Assembly (NCBI GenBank): GCA_937995835.1
Contig: CALKIV010000045.1
Span: 1 to 64,000 of the forward strand
DNA from: an uncultured Dysgonomonas sp.
GTDB lineage: Bacteria; Bacteroidota; Bacteroidia; Bacteroidales; Dysgonomonadaceae
Length of the DNA stretch: 64,000 nt
Reading direction: 5' to 3'
Shown here: positions 51,137 through 60,686 of the stretch, in pieces
How the letters are laid out: every line of letters begins with the position of its first letter
Position numbering within the stretch: the first letter of the stretch is position 1
Notes under the pieces: generated by a model
Database searches by the model: none
Told to the model about the DNA's origin: nothing
The model's input: the letters and a program-made list of their open reading frames with translations, nothing else
Program-made: the position numbers and the translations under genes

Positions 51137-51997
51137 ATGAGGCAATTAAAAATAACAAAATCGATCACTAACAGAGAAAGTGCTTCGCTTGATAAGTATT
51201 TACAAGAAATTGGACGCGAAGAGCTTATAACTGTAGAAGAAGAGGTTGAATTAGCACAAGCGATAAAAAAAGGAGATAGAAGAGCATTAGAAAAACTAAC
51301 GCGAGCAAACTTACGATTCGTAGTTTCGGTTGCCAAACAATATCAAAATCAAGGTCTGAGTCTTCCCGACTTAATTAATGAGGGTAACTTAGGATTGATT
51401 AAGGCTGCTGAAAAATTTGACGAGACTCGTGGTTTCAAGTTTATTAGTTATGCTGTTTGGTGGATTCGTCAATCCATTCTACAAGCTTTGGCTGAACAAT
51501 CTCGTATCGTCAGACTTCCTTTAAATCAAGTGGGCTCGCTTAACAAGATAAGCAAAGCACTTGCTAAATTTGAACAAGAAAATGAGAGAAAACCTTCTGC
51601 ACAAGAATTATCTGACGAACTAGATATTCCTGTTGACAAGATTAAGGACTCATTGAAAGTTTCAGGACGACACATCTCTATGGATGCTCCGTTCGTGGAA
51701 GGCGAAGACAACAGTCTGTTAGATGTTTTAGTGAATGATGATGCTCCGGTAGCAGACCGCTCGTTGATTAACGAGTCTTTGCAACAAGAAATCGAAAGAG
51801 CACTATCTACTCTTACAGAAAGAGAAAGTGAAATAATAAAAATGTTCTTTGGTATTGGTTACCAAGAAATGACACTGGAGGAAATTGGAGATAACTTTCA
51901 ATTAACTCGTGAGCGTGTACGACAAATTAAAGAGAAAGCAATCAAACGTTTACGCCAAAACTCTAAGAGCAAATTGCTTAAGAGTTATTTGGGCTAA
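51137..51997 (+). CDS. rpoD: Primary sigma factor RpoD (Bacteroidota type)
   Basis: The vegetative sigma factor, 286 residues. Region 1.2 (SLDKYLQEIGREELITVEEEVELAQAI), region 2 (NLRFVVSVAKQYQNQGLSLPDLINEGNLGLIKAAEKFDETRGFKFISYAVWWIRQSI), region 3 and region 4 (LEEIGDNFQLTRERVRQIKEKAIKRLR) are complete. Region 1.1 is missing, as is usual for the phylum, which also reads the divergent TTTG/TAnnTTTG promoters seen across this window. Terminator follows at 52024. Confidence 0.96.
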   Translation: MRQLKITKSITNRESASLDKYLQEIGREELITVEEEVELAQAIKKGDRRALEKLTRANLRFVVSVAKQYQNQGLSLPDLINEGNLGLIKAAEKFDETRGFKFISYAVWWIRQSILQALAEQSRIVRLPLNQVGSLNKISKALAKFEQENERKPSAQELSDELDIPVDKIKDSLKVSGRHISMDAPFVEGEDNSLLDVLVNDDAPVADRSLINESLQQEIERALSTLTERESEIIKMFFGIGYQEMTLEEIGDNFQLTRERVRQIKEKAIKRLRQNSKSKLLKSYLG

Positions 51998-52023
51998 AAA
52001 TATTGCTACTAAATCATAATTTT

Positions 52024-52061
52024 AATGGGGTTGAAGATTTATTCAACTCCATTATTTTTTG
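52024..52061 (+). terminator. Terminator of rpoD
   Basis: A 12-bp stem with one G·U (52024-52035 / 52042-52053), loop GATTTA, followed by ATTTTTTGG. Confidence 0.85.
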
Positions 52062-52172
52062 GTTACGACTAAGACTTTGACTATAAATAATTATCTTTGT
52101 ATTCGGTATAAAACTTAACAACACATTTTACCACCCATAATAATATCCGAAGCAGACAAATATAAAGACCCA

Positions 52173-53036
52173 ATGAATATTAGAGAAGACGACGACTGGA
52201 GTATAGTAATAAAGCCCAAAGGGAAAAAATATACTTTAAACCTGAAAGAGGTTTGGCAATATAGAGATCTTTTGATGCTTTACGTCAAGAGAGATATTGT
52301 CACCATGTATAAGCAAACTATCATGGGGCCTCTATGGTTTGTTATCCAACCACTGATGACTACTGTGATGTACATGTTTGTCTTTGGAGGTATAGCAGGA
52401 ATCTCTACTGATGATCTTCCTCAACCCTTATTCTATATGGCAGGTATTTTGGCTTGGCAATACTTTGCCGAATGTTTAGGTCGCTCATCTAGCACTTTTA
52501 CGGGCAACGCCGGTGTTTTTAGCAAGGTATACTTTCCCCGACTAGTAGTACCCTATTCCGGGCTCATTTCAAGCCTAATAAAGTTAGGAATACAAATGTT
52601 CTTGCTCTTTATTTTCTATATGTATTATATATATCACGGAGTAAATATTGCTCCCACTACCTTCATCATAGCATTACCATTACTAATACTCATGCTTGCA
52701 GGTCTGGGCATGGGCTTTGGAATTATTATATCTTCGATGACAACCAAATATAGAGACTTAGCTCTATTCTTCGGATTTGTTACGCAACTCTGGATGTATG
52801 CCACTCCTGTCATCTATCCGTTATCGGAAGTAAGAAGCAAATTGGCTGATTATGCTTGGGTAGCAGAACTCAACCCTTTGACTCCAATAGTAGAAGCTAT
52901 GCGCTACGCACTATTTGGCACAGGAACATTCACTTGGGGCACTTTAGGCTATAGCTTTGCTTTCATGGTGGTGGTCATGGTGATTGGCTCTTGGGTATTC
53001 AACAGGGTGGAAAGAAAATTCATCGATATCGTTTAA
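52173..53036 (+). CDS. ABC-2 type polysaccharide export permease (Wzm-like)
   Basis: A 287-residue inner-membrane permease with six helices, from the O-antigen/capsule export family. The N-terminal cytoplasmic segment LKEVWQYRDLLMLYVKRDIVTMYKQTIMGPLWFVIQPLMTTVMYMFVFG is diagnostic, as is the C-terminal LNPLTPIVEAMRYALFGTG. Its partner ATPase (Wzt) would normally follow directly, but the next gene is on the other strand and unrelated. A -7 box TATCTTTG lies at 52092-52099. The ATPase may be encoded elsewhere, or the locus has been split. Confidence 0.9.
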   Translation: MNIREDDDWSIVIKPKGKKYTLNLKEVWQYRDLLMLYVKRDIVTMYKQTIMGPLWFVIQPLMTTVMYMFVFGGIAGISTDDLPQPLFYMAGILAWQYFAECLGRSSSTFTGNAGVFSKVYFPRLVVPYSGLISSLIKLGIQMFLLFIFYMYYIYHGVNIAPTTFIIALPLLILMLAGLGMGFGIIISSMTTKYRDLALFFGFVTQLWMYATPVIYPLSEVRSKLADYAWVAELNPLTPIVEAMRYALFGTGTFTWGTLGYSFAFMVVVMVIGSWVFNRVERKFIDIV

Positions 53037-53133
53037 GGAATTTTTAGTAAACAAAAGTATTTAATGCTGTGTTCTAAAATTGCAACGAACAGTAATAGCT
53101 ATACTTGGATGGATAATAAATAGTTCTGCGAAC

Positions 53134-53778
53134 TTATTTCCCTTTAAAACCATAATAATTCAAGGAATAATAGTAGTCTATTGTTCCTTGTTCTATTTGA
53201 AGAACAATCTCCTCAATCATTGCATCTTCACCCTGTGGATCATATCTCGTTTTCAAACTGTTGCCAAACATCCCGGCAAACATATTATACACCCCTGCTT
53301 TGAGCGAACCTAAAAGAGCTTTGACAATAGAATAGGCTTGTACATTGCACTCTCTATCTACAAGCTTGATTAATATCTTACCCTGAGCTTTAGTCATTTT
53401 TTTCATCTCGGGTTTATATCTACTCATCATATATTTCTGCACCTCTTCCAAATGTTTTTGCCTCTCCTTCTCATCCGGCATAGTCTCCATATACTCATAT
53501 GTTTCTATAATAGATGTCGCAATTATACGTGCATAGGGATAAGCCTTACGCACATCACGAACTAACTTTGAATATTGCTGCCGTTCTTTTTCATCCTTAA
53601 ATTTTCGTTGTGCAAAAACATCAACTTGTGGCAATTGAAAATAAGGAATTGTATCACCATTGGAGACAATATAAGTTTGACGTTCATTAATAAGATCATT
53701 GTGCGTCAACTGATCTTGAGCATATACTATTGAATAATAGCATACTAGAACGACGGTTATAAAGGGTGATAATTTCAT
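53134..53778 (-). CDS. Exported DUF4294 family protein
   Basis: A 214-residue exported protein (signal ending SIVYAQ). The mature part VSNGDTIPYFQLPQVDVFAQRKFKDEKERQQYSKLVRDVRKAYPYARI and KMTKAQGKILIKLVDRE match the Bacteroidota DUF4294 family as I know it; much of the protein is helical and charged. Function unknown. It is convergent with the permease gene, with about 100 bases between them and no strong terminator. Confidence 0.82.
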   Translation of the reverse strand: MKLSPFITVVLVCYYSIVYAQDQLTHNDLINERQTYIVSNGDTIPYFQLPQVDVFAQRKFKDEKERQQYSKLVRDVRKAYPYARIIATSIIETYEYMETMPDEKERQKHLEEVQKYMMSRYKPEMKKMTKAQGKILIKLVDRECNVQAYSIVKALLGSLKAGVYNMFAGMFGNSLKTRYDPQGEDAMIEEIVLQIEQGTIDYYYSLNYYGFKGK

Positions 53779-53862
53779 TTAAACCAAGATAAACTGATTC
53801 GGTTAAATATATGAAATAAGTCAGATCAATAATGAAAAGAAACTGTTAAATACTCTTCTCAA

Positions 53863-54885
53863 TTAGAATTGAATGTCTGTAAAGCTTTTTATTTTTCTCC
53901 AGTAATAATCAAGGATTATATTTCCTTGATACATTTCAGGTATCTCTACATTGACTGCCTTATCCATATTTTCAGTTCGCAGAGAAAGATACTTATCGCA
54001 TTGAGCTTTAAAATCTTTATGAGCTCGATGAATGGCATCACTTTTTTCTTTGTGCCCTGTGAGACAATATTTAAGAGCAGCTATTTTATTATAGAATATG
54101 CGCTTCTTAATTGTCTTCTTCAGACAATCTTCTTTTAAATTCTTGAACAACATGAAGAGATTGTTTCTCACATTTAGATATACTTTGTTCGCATTTCCCT
54201 CATTCAATGTTGCTCCTCCTACATGATAAACTATAGATTTTGGACAACACACAATTCGCCGACCTCTGGATCTCAGTCTCCAACAAAAATCAATTTCTTC
54301 CATATGCGCAAAAAAAGAAGAGTCAAAACCACCATGATGTAAAAAGTCTGTTGAACGAACAAGCATACAAGCTCCTGAAGCCCAGAACACATCAAAATTT
54401 GCATTATACTGCCCTCTATCTTCTTCTAAAGTATCTAGGATACGTCCCCGACAAAAAGGGGTTCCCAAGCTATCGATAAATCCTCCTGATGCGCCCGCAT
54501 ATTCAAAAGAATTCTTCTTATTGTAAGCCAATATTTTAGGCTGAACAGCTGCAATATCTTCATTTTTATCTAAAAGATCAACCATTGGTTGCAACCATCC
54601 ACATGTAACTTCCACATCAGAATTGAGCAAAAGAAAGTACTCTGCTTCAATTCTTTGCAAGGCCTGATTATATCCTCCTGCAAATCCAAAATTTTCGTCT
54701 AACTCAATAACTTCGACAGTCTTAAAGTGCCCCCTCAGCATAGACACAGAATCATCAGTAGACGCATTATCTACAACAATCACCTTATTGCCAAGAACAG
54801 GTGTATGATTGACGACAGAGGGTAAAAAACGTTTCAATAGTTTTTCACCATTCCAATTAAGTATGACTACTGCCACTTTGATCAT
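53863..54885 (-). CDS. Glycosyltransferase family 2 (rhamnosyltransferase-like)
   Basis: A 340-residue GT-A enzyme. KVAVVILNWNGEKLLKRFLPSVV and IVVDNASTDDSVSML open the nucleotide-sugar domain; LLLNSDVEVT holds the DxD-equivalent, and FFAHMEEIDFCWRLRSRGRRI the acceptor-side motif typical of the WbbL/rhamnosyl branch. ATG 54885 is chosen; an upstream TTG at 54930 would overlap the acyltransferase stop. It is the third gene of a minus-strand operon mtaB, lpxL-like, GT2, suggesting lipid A/LPS-related synthesis for the last two. Confidence 0.88.
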   Translation of the reverse strand: MIKVAVVILNWNGEKLLKRFLPSVVNHTPVLGNKVIVVDNASTDDSVSMLRGHFKTVEVIELDENFGFAGGYNQALQRIEAEYFLLLNSDVEVTCGWLQPMVDLLDKNEDIAAVQPKILAYNKKNSFEYAGASGGFIDSLGTPFCRGRILDTLEEDRGQYNANFDVFWASGACMLVRSTDFLHHGGFDSSFFAHMEEIDFCWRLRSRGRRIVCCPKSIVYHVGGATLNEGNANKVYLNVRNNLFMLFKNLKEDCLKKTIKKRIFYNKIAALKYCLTGHKEKSDAIHRAHKDFKAQCDKYLSLRTENMDKAVNVEIPEMYQGNIILDYYWRKIKSFTDIQF

Positions 54886-54926
54886 CTCTGAAAATTTAAT
54901 TTGTTTTGAAACGGTAGGAGTCTTTC

Positions 54927-55832
54927 TCAAGCCTGCTCGAAGTCTTCTCTTTTATATTTCCAACGCTTATGAGTCCATAACCAATATGCCGGATTTCTCA
55001 ATATTGTTTTTTCCATCTCTCTGATATAGCGTTCAGTGATAGCAAACTGAGGTTCATCGGCTGGTTTATCTGATATCAATTTGACAGTACATTCATAATA
55101 ACCTCGTCTCACTCTTACTACATCCAGATATGTGACTACAAAGCCTGTTTTCTTAGCTATACGCTCGACCCCTGTATATACAGGAGTATCTTGATTTAAA
55201 AAGTCCGTCCAATAATGTATATTTCTAGGTGAAGGATTTTGATCTGACATAAAACCAATTACGCATTTCACCTTCTCTTTCTTTAATCTAATAATTTCTC
55301 TAAAGGTTTGTCCTTTTTCTATTCCTAACGATCCAAATCGCTTCCTTAGTTTTAGAAAAATATCATCCATTGCCTTATTGCGCAACTGACGGTAGATTTG
55401 AGCTAACTGCTCACCATCTTCAAAGTGTCTGGTAATACTAGGTACCCATTCCCAGTTGCCATAATGCCCTAAATACATCAAGCAGGAATTCCCTTCTTTA
55501 ATCAGGTCTTTCACCATATCCATATTCTTAAAAACAATCCTTTTCTGGATTTCTTTATCAGACATATGAATTACTTTTATGGTTTCTACAAAATAGTCGC
55601 AAAAGTGTCGATAAAATTCCCTTTCAACGCTTTTAAGCTCTTCTGTATTTTTATCCGGAAAAGAGTTTTTGAGATTTGTTCTAACGACCTCCACTCGATA
55701 GCCCACAATTTTATATACCAAGATATAAAGGACGTAAGAGAGCCCATACAAAGCTCTCAAAGGCAATAAAGAATGGACATACATCCACGAGTATACAGAA
55801 TAGTAAGTTAAATAGTATCCAAAACTTTTCAT
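54927..55832 (-). CDS. Lipid A biosynthesis-type acyltransferase (LpxL/HtrB family)
   Basis: A 301-residue inner-membrane-associated acyltransferase that adds a secondary acyl chain to a lipid A precursor. The N-terminal hydrophobic segment, LGHYGNWEW (HX4E catalytic motif) and the following QLAQIYRQLRNKAMDD (acceptor-site region) are characteristic, as is FMSDQNPS. The C-terminus EKTILRNPAYWLWTHKRWKYKRE matches the family. It starts 2 bases after mtaB stops. Confidence 0.9.
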   Translation of the reverse strand: MKSFGYYLTYYSVYSWMYVHSLLPLRALYGLSYVLYILVYKIVGYRVEVVRTNLKNSFPDKNTEELKSVEREFYRHFCDYFVETIKVIHMSDKEIQKRIVFKNMDMVKDLIKEGNSCLMYLGHYGNWEWVPSITRHFEDGEQLAQIYRQLRNKAMDDIFLKLRKRFGSLGIEKGQTFREIIRLKKEKVKCVIGFMSDQNPSPRNIHYWTDFLNQDTPVYTGVERIAKKTGFVVTYLDVVRVRRGYYECTVKLISDKPADEPQFAITERYIREMEKTILRNPAYWLWTHKRWKYKREDFEQA

Positions 55833-55834
55833 AA

Positions 55835-57148
55835 TTAAGCTCTTTCTATCAATGCAGACTGCTCATCATTATAGTCTCCTAACACTAATTTTACGATCGT
55901 GTTCGACTTGCTTTCATCATAAGGCACTTCCACTCGAACATAGTTTTCAGTGAATCCAAACATACTATTTCCATGTTGAGTATGTTCCAAAAGCACCTTA
56001 CGTTCTTTACCTTGCTCTGATTCATAAAACAATTTCAGCTTCTGGTCAGACAAATCTAGCAATTCTTTACTTCTTCTATGCTTTTCTTTAGTGTCAACTT
56101 CGTATTCTATATTTAAAGCCTGTGTATTAGGACGTTCAGAATAGGTGAACACATGGAGTTGCGAAAACTCAACATCTTCTAAGAATTTTTTACATTCATC
56201 AAAATATTCTTCTGTTTCACCTCTCGTTCCTACAATAACATCCACACCAATGAAAGCATGAGGTATTTTTTCTTTTATCTTTTCAACTTTATGACGGAAT
56301 AAGCCACTATCATAACGGCGACGCATCAACTTCAACACAGCATCAGACCCGGATTGCAAAGGCATATGGAAGTGTGGCGCAAAACGCTTAGAATTTGCCA
56401 CAAAATCAATAATCTCATCTGTCAACAGATTAGGCTCTATAGACGATATTCTATATCTGTCTATCCCTTCTACTTCATCTAATGCTTTTATCAAATCGAA
56501 AAAGTTTTCGCCTGTTGTTTTGCCAAAGTCACCGATATTGACACCTGTCAACACGATTTCTTTTCCTCCTTGACGAACCACCTCTTGGGCTTGTTCCACC
56601 ATACTTGCAATCGTTCCATTACGACTACGTCCACGTGCATGAGGAATCGTACAGAATGAGCAGAAATAGTCGCACCCATCCTGCACCTTCAAGAAATAGC
56701 GAGTACGATCATCATATGAAACAGAAGGCGAAAAAGTTCTTATATCTTTCGTCTTAGTCGTTATAATTTCTCCATTATTTCTCTTTTTCAATTCATCGAG
56801 GTAAGATATAATATCAAGTTTTTGTTCAGCACCTAACACCAAGTCTACACCTTCTATATCTATGATTTCCTGAGGCTTTAGCTGTGCATAACATCCAGTT
56901 ACTATCACAAATGCACCAGGATTTTCTTTGATCAGCTTCCTCACTGCTTGTCTACACTTTTTATCTGCCAGTTCTGTTACAGAACAAGTATTGACAACAC
57001 ATATATCTGCAACTTCACCTTCACGGGCTTTTCTCACTCCCACACTAGCTAACTGCCTACCAATATCAGAGGTCTCTGCAAAATTAAGTTTACACCCTAA
57101 TGTGTGATAAACTGCTTTTTTATTTTCAAAAATCGAATTATCTATCAT
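55835..57148 (-). CDS. mtaB: tRNA t6A37 methylthiotransferase MtaB
   Basis: Radical-SAM enzyme converting t6A37 to ms2t6A37 in ANN-decoding tRNAs, downstream of the t6A made by TsaD and partners (tsaD lies at 14986). The 437-residue protein has the N-terminal UPF0004 domain with three Cys (HTLGCKLNFAETSD, VVNTCSVTE, VTGCYAQL), the radical-SAM CDYFCSFCTIPHARGRSR, LTGVNIGDFG and a C-terminal TRAM domain (about 370-437). It heads an operon with two envelope genes, and a -7 box TACTTTTG lies on the minus strand at 57225-57232 in the divergent promoter region. Confidence 0.94.
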   Translation of the reverse strand: MIDNSIFENKKAVYHTLGCKLNFAETSDIGRQLASVGVRKAREGEVADICVVNTCSVTELADKKCRQAVRKLIKENPGAFVIVTGCYAQLKPQEIIDIEGVDLVLGAEQKLDIISYLDELKKRNNGEIITTKTKDIRTFSPSVSYDDRTRYFLKVQDGCDYFCSFCTIPHARGRSRNGTIASMVEQAQEVVRQGGKEIVLTGVNIGDFGKTTGENFFDLIKALDEVEGIDRYRISSIEPNLLTDEIIDFVANSKRFAPHFHMPLQSGSDAVLKLMRRRYDSGLFRHKVEKIKEKIPHAFIGVDVIVGTRGETEEYFDECKKFLEDVEFSQLHVFTYSERPNTQALNIEYEVDTKEKHRRSKELLDLSDQKLKLFYESEQGKERKVLLEHTQHGNSMFGFTENYVRVEVPYDESKSNTIVKLVLGDYNDEQSALIERA

Positions 57149-57262
57149 TTCTTATATTCTACTTTCCTTAAAATACTTCAATCCTAAATATCTTAATTAG
57201 AGGATTCAGCAAAATTGAAGTTGACAAAAGTACGAATTTAAAAGTAATTTGCTCGTTTATTA

Positions 57263-57294
57263 TTTGTAGATTCTAAACCTAGTCTCTATTTTTG
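57263..57294 (+). promoter_or_regulatory. Promoter of the acyl-CoA ligase gene
   Basis: TTTG (57263-57266), 20-base spacer, TATTTTTG (57287-57294): an exact consensus match, 26 bases before the start codon. Confidence 0.75.
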
Positions 57295-57320
57295 CACAAA
57301 TTACCATAAAATGAGCAACA

Positions 57321-58985
57321 ATGATAAAAGAGAATTTTGTCAATTTATATAAAATAAGCTTCGAAAACAACTGGGACCTACCTGGGCTATCTGATTATTC
57401 TACAGGCGAAACACTGTATTATAAGGACTTTGCTCGTGAAATTGCCAGAATTCATCTTCTCTTTGACTCTTTAGGAGTAAAGAGGCGTGATAAAATAGCT
57501 TTGATAGGAAGAAATAACATACAGTGGTGTACCACTTATATTGCAACACTAACCTATGGCGCAGTCATTGTGCCAATCTTACAAGATTTCCATCCAAGTA
57601 ATGTCGAACATATTGTTGACCACTCTGAATCTAAGTTCTTATTTGCTGATTCTAACATATTCAACACTTTGAATGTAAAGAATATGCCGAATTTGAAAGC
57701 AGCTTTCTCGGTGGATTGCTTCCAGTTCAACTGCTTATATCAGGAAAATGAAAATAATTTCGCTGAAAGAACTGGTCAATTAGATACTATCATGAATCAG
57801 AAGTATCCAAATGGATACACCAAAGAAGATATAAAATATGCTGATGTAGACAACTCGGAGCTAGTTCTCATCAACTACACTTCGGGTACTACTGGCTTTA
57901 GTAAAGGGGTTATGCTGTCTGCAAACAATCTAGCAGGGAATGTGACTCATGCAAATTACCTTAAACTCTTATTCAGAGGAGAAAGTATTGCATCATTTCT
58001 TCCATTGGCACATGCTTATGGTTGCGCTTTTGAATTTCTATATGCACTAACAGAAGGTGCACATGTCACACTTCTAGGAAGACCACCTGCTCCAAAAATA
58101 ATCAGAGATGCTTTTGCCAGCATCAAGCCAAAATTGATTATAGCCGTGCCTCTTGTGTTGGAAAAAATGTATAAAACTGCTATTTTACCCAAAATAGACA
58201 AGCCTATTATGAAAATCCTTCTGGCAACTCCCGGCATCAATAAATTGATATACAAAAAGATTCGTGAGTCTCTATATGAAGCTCTAGGAGGCAGTTTCAG
58301 ACAAATAATTATAGGCGGTGCAGCCTTAAATGCAGAAGTAGAAGCTTTCTTGTATAAAATCAAAGTACCGTTTACAGTTGGATATGGGATGACAGAATGT
58401 GCCCCTTTGATCTCATATAGCCATCATTATGAATTTATTCCTACATCTTGTGGCAAAATTCTAGATAACATTATGGAGGTTCGTATCGATTCTGAGGATC
58501 CATACAAAAGTATTGGAGAAATTCAGGTCAGAGGTGAGAATGTGATGATGGGCTACTATAAAAATGAGCAAGCAACTAAAGAAGCTTTCACTGAAGATGG
58601 TTGGCTGAAGACCGGCGATTTGGGAACAATCAATAAGGATAAGCATATTTTCATCAGAGGACGTAGCAAAACGATGCTTTTAGGTCCTAACGGGCAGAAT
58701 ATTTTTCCAGAAGAGATAGAAGCGAAATTGAATAATTTGCAATACATTTCAGAAAGCCTGATTGTTCAACGCAAAGACAAACTCATAGCTCTGATCTTCC
58801 CTGATCTCGAAGCAATGGAGAGAGATGATGTGCAAAGAGAACAACTTGATGATATATACAAACAACATGTGAAATCTGCGAATTCGATGTTAGCGAATTA
58901 TGAAAGAATAGCAAGTATAGAAATTCGTGATACTGACTTTGAAAAGACTCCAAAGAAGAGTATTAAAAGGTTTTTGTATAGCTAA
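57321..58985 (+). CDS. AMP-forming long-chain acyl-CoA synthetase family protein
   Basis: A 554-residue adenylating enzyme activating a fatty acid (or similar acid) to its CoA thioester. ANL-superfamily motifs: LINYTSGTTGFSKGVML (P-loop), GYGMTECAPLISYS (A5), KTGDLGTINKDKHIFIRGRSKTML (A7-A8 hinge) and the C-terminal KTPKKSIKRFLY carrying the catalytic Lys region (A10). Length is at the short side of long-chain synthetases. It is single, convergent with the polysaccharide operon. Confidence 0.9.
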   Translation: MIKENFVNLYKISFENNWDLPGLSDYSTGETLYYKDFAREIARIHLLFDSLGVKRRDKIALIGRNNIQWCTTYIATLTYGAVIVPILQDFHPSNVEHIVDHSESKFLFADSNIFNTLNVKNMPNLKAAFSVDCFQFNCLYQENENNFAERTGQLDTIMNQKYPNGYTKEDIKYADVDNSELVLINYTSGTTGFSKGVMLSANNLAGNVTHANYLKLLFRGESIASFLPLAHAYGCAFEFLYALTEGAHVTLLGRPPAPKIIRDAFASIKPKLIIAVPLVLEKMYKTAILPKIDKPIMKILLATPGINKLIYKKIRESLYEALGGSFRQIIIGGAALNAEVEAFLYKIKVPFTVGYGMTECAPLISYSHHYEFIPTSCGKILDNIMEVRIDSEDPYKSIGEIQVRGENVMMGYYKNEQATKEAFTEDGWLKTGDLGTINKDKHIFIRGRSKTMLLGPNGQNIFPEEIEAKLNNLQYISESLIVQRKDKLIALIFPDLEAMERDDVQREQLDDIYKQHVKSANSMLANYERIASIEIRDTDFEKTPKKSIKRFLYS

Positions 58986-58993
58986 AGCACAAA

Positions 58994-59046
58994 ATAGTAT
59001 ATTGTTGGTTAATGAGAAAAACTTCTTTTTAGCCAACAGTATATTC
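58994..59046. terminator. Candidate terminator between the convergent ligase and glycosyltransferase genes
   Basis: A 13-bp stem with two G·U pairs (TATATTGTTGGTT at 58998-59010 with AGCCAACAGTATA at 59031-59043) and a long loop. Part of it lies in the 3' end of the minus-strand glycosyltransferase gene, and the T-tails are short. Confidence 0.45.
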
Positions 59047-59818
59047 TGACAAGAAAAGAAAGCAAGCCTGAGTTTTTTACTGTATCCACCACATATCCAT
59101 TTTGCTCCAAATAATACATTCTATCTAACTGGTCTGCTAATTTAACACTCAGCCTTCTACGAGCTACTTTCTTTTTCTCTTGATAGATAAACTGTCCTCC
59201 AATAGTAGAGCTTAGTCCCTCTTGATTGTAAATTACCATATCTACATCTCTATAGTCAACTGCTTCGCGATGAACACCAATAGCCATCAGGAATAGTTCC
59301 CAATCGGCAGAGATTTTCAGATCTTCACTATATTTACCATATTTTTCAAAGTTGCTTCGATGAATAAAAAAAGCTTGATGACATAGGTAAGTGGAATAAA
59401 TATCATACAAGGCAAAAGTCCAATCTCTATCTTTATAGAGTGTATTCAGGACAAGCTCTCCCCTATTTTCGGTATAAAAATTGCCACAGATAAACGCTCC
59501 TTGTGGCTGACCTGCAAACATCTTTTCGAAAACAAGATCAGAGTATAGTCGATCACCTGAATTGAGAAAATACAGATACTCGCCTTTGGCAAGCTCTATT
59601 CCTTTGTTCATGGCTTGATATACCCCTGTATCAGGTTCACTAAGCCATTGTGAAATATTGTCCTTATTTTTCTCAATTATATCTAAACTTCCATCAGTAG
59701 ATTGCCCATCAATCACAATAAATTCATAGTCTACAAAGGTCTGTCCAACAACACTATCAATTGTTTGCTGAAGCCCATCTTTATTATTCAAATTTATGGT
59801 GATGACTGAAAGTTTCAT
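59009..59818 (-). CDS. Glycosyltransferase family 2
   Basis: A 269-residue GT-A glycosyltransferase of the WcaA/colanic-type branch: KLSVITINLNNKDGLQQTIDSVVGQTFVDYEFIVIDGQSTDGSLDII, then SEPDTGVYQAMNKGIELAKGEYLYFLNSGD with the DxD-equivalent (NSGD) typical of this subgroup. The sugar is not predictable. It is the last gene of the minus-strand polysaccharide operon, overlapping the previous gene by 4 bases. Confidence 0.9.
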   Translation of the reverse strand: MKLSVITINLNNKDGLQQTIDSVVGQTFVDYEFIVIDGQSTDGSLDIIEKNKDNISQWLSEPDTGVYQAMNKGIELAKGEYLYFLNSGDRLYSDLVFEKMFAGQPQGAFICGNFYTENRGELVLNTLYKDRDWTFALYDIYSTYLCHQAFFIHRSNFEKYGKYSEDLKISADWELFLMAIGVHREAVDYRDVDMVIYNQEGLSSTIGGQFIYQEKKKVARRRLSVKLADQLDRMYYLEQNGYVVDTVKNSGLLSFLVRIYCWLKRSFSH

Positions 59819-60684
59819 TTTCTGAAATTTTTTATCATGAATGGAGAAATAGTACTAAGTATACTAAAGAATCTCAGTTTCCAATATGCTTTACGCAACT
59901 GATTTTCTTTGGCAAAACCTATCTGATTCTTATACACACGCTTTATCTTTTGTTTGATGAAAGGATAATACTTACGATTTGTATATTTATTAAATTCCCA
60001 AAGCAAATAGATCAACCAACAGGCCTGACGATAGGCTGTCAAAGAATTGGAAACCCCTCCTGGGTGCTGACGATAGACACTTGTGGCATCAGGCAAACAC
60101 CCCACATTACCTTTTAAGGACAGCAATAACTGGAGTGTATAATCTCCATTCTTTACTAATTTGAACCAATCTGGCATGTCCAACATGGAACTTCTGAAAA
60201 CAATCGTTGCAGTCATTATTCCCCAATCTTCTAACAGAAGATCCTCTGTGGTCAATACCTCTTTAGAGATTGGAGCATCCCAAAAGCGTCCATAATAAAA
60301 ACGTTGAGCAGCTGTAGAGCACAAGCTAAAATCTGGATGAGCTTCTAAAAAATCAATCTGCTTTTGCAATTTTTTGTTATCTGTCCAATAATCATCTCCC
60401 TCGCAAATAGCAGTATATTTACCTGTACAAGAACTTATGGTATGAATCCAATTGCCCATCATTCCCAAATTGTGTTCGGGAAAAGCAAGACGAATCAGTT
60501 CAGGATATTTTTCTTTATATTCTAAACAAATAGCCCTTGTTTTATCGGTACTACAATCCTCACCAATAACAATTTCGAAAGAATAAGTACATTCTTGATG
60601 CACCATTCCTTCCAAACAATCTGCTATAAACTCTTCTTGATTATAGGTGATAAGTGCTACCGACAAGATAGGTTTGCCACTCAT
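59815..60684 (-). CDS. Glycosyltransferase family 2
   Basis: A 289-residue GT-A enzyme: LSVALITYNQEEFIADCLEGMVHQ, EIVIGEDCSTDKTRAIC, and AICEGDDYWTDNKKLQKQIDFLEAHPDF, where EGDDYW carries the metal-binding DxD. It shares this subfamily pattern with the gene at 62528, so the two are paralogues in one operon. It ends with a basic C-terminal tail. It starts 2 bases after the formyltransferase gene. Confidence 0.9.
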   Translation of the reverse strand: MSGKPILSVALITYNQEEFIADCLEGMVHQECTYSFEIVIGEDCSTDKTRAICLEYKEKYPELIRLAFPEHNLGMMGNWIHTISSCTGKYTAICEGDDYWTDNKKLQKQIDFLEAHPDFSLCSTAAQRFYYGRFWDAPISKEVLTTEDLLLEDWGIMTATIVFRSSMLDMPDWFKLVKNGDYTLQLLLSLKGNVGCLPDATSVYRQHPGGVSNSLTAYRQACWLIYLLWEFNKYTNRKYYPFIKQKIKRVYKNQIGFAKENQLRKAYWKLRFFSILSTISPFMIKNFRK

Positions 60685-60686
60685 TT

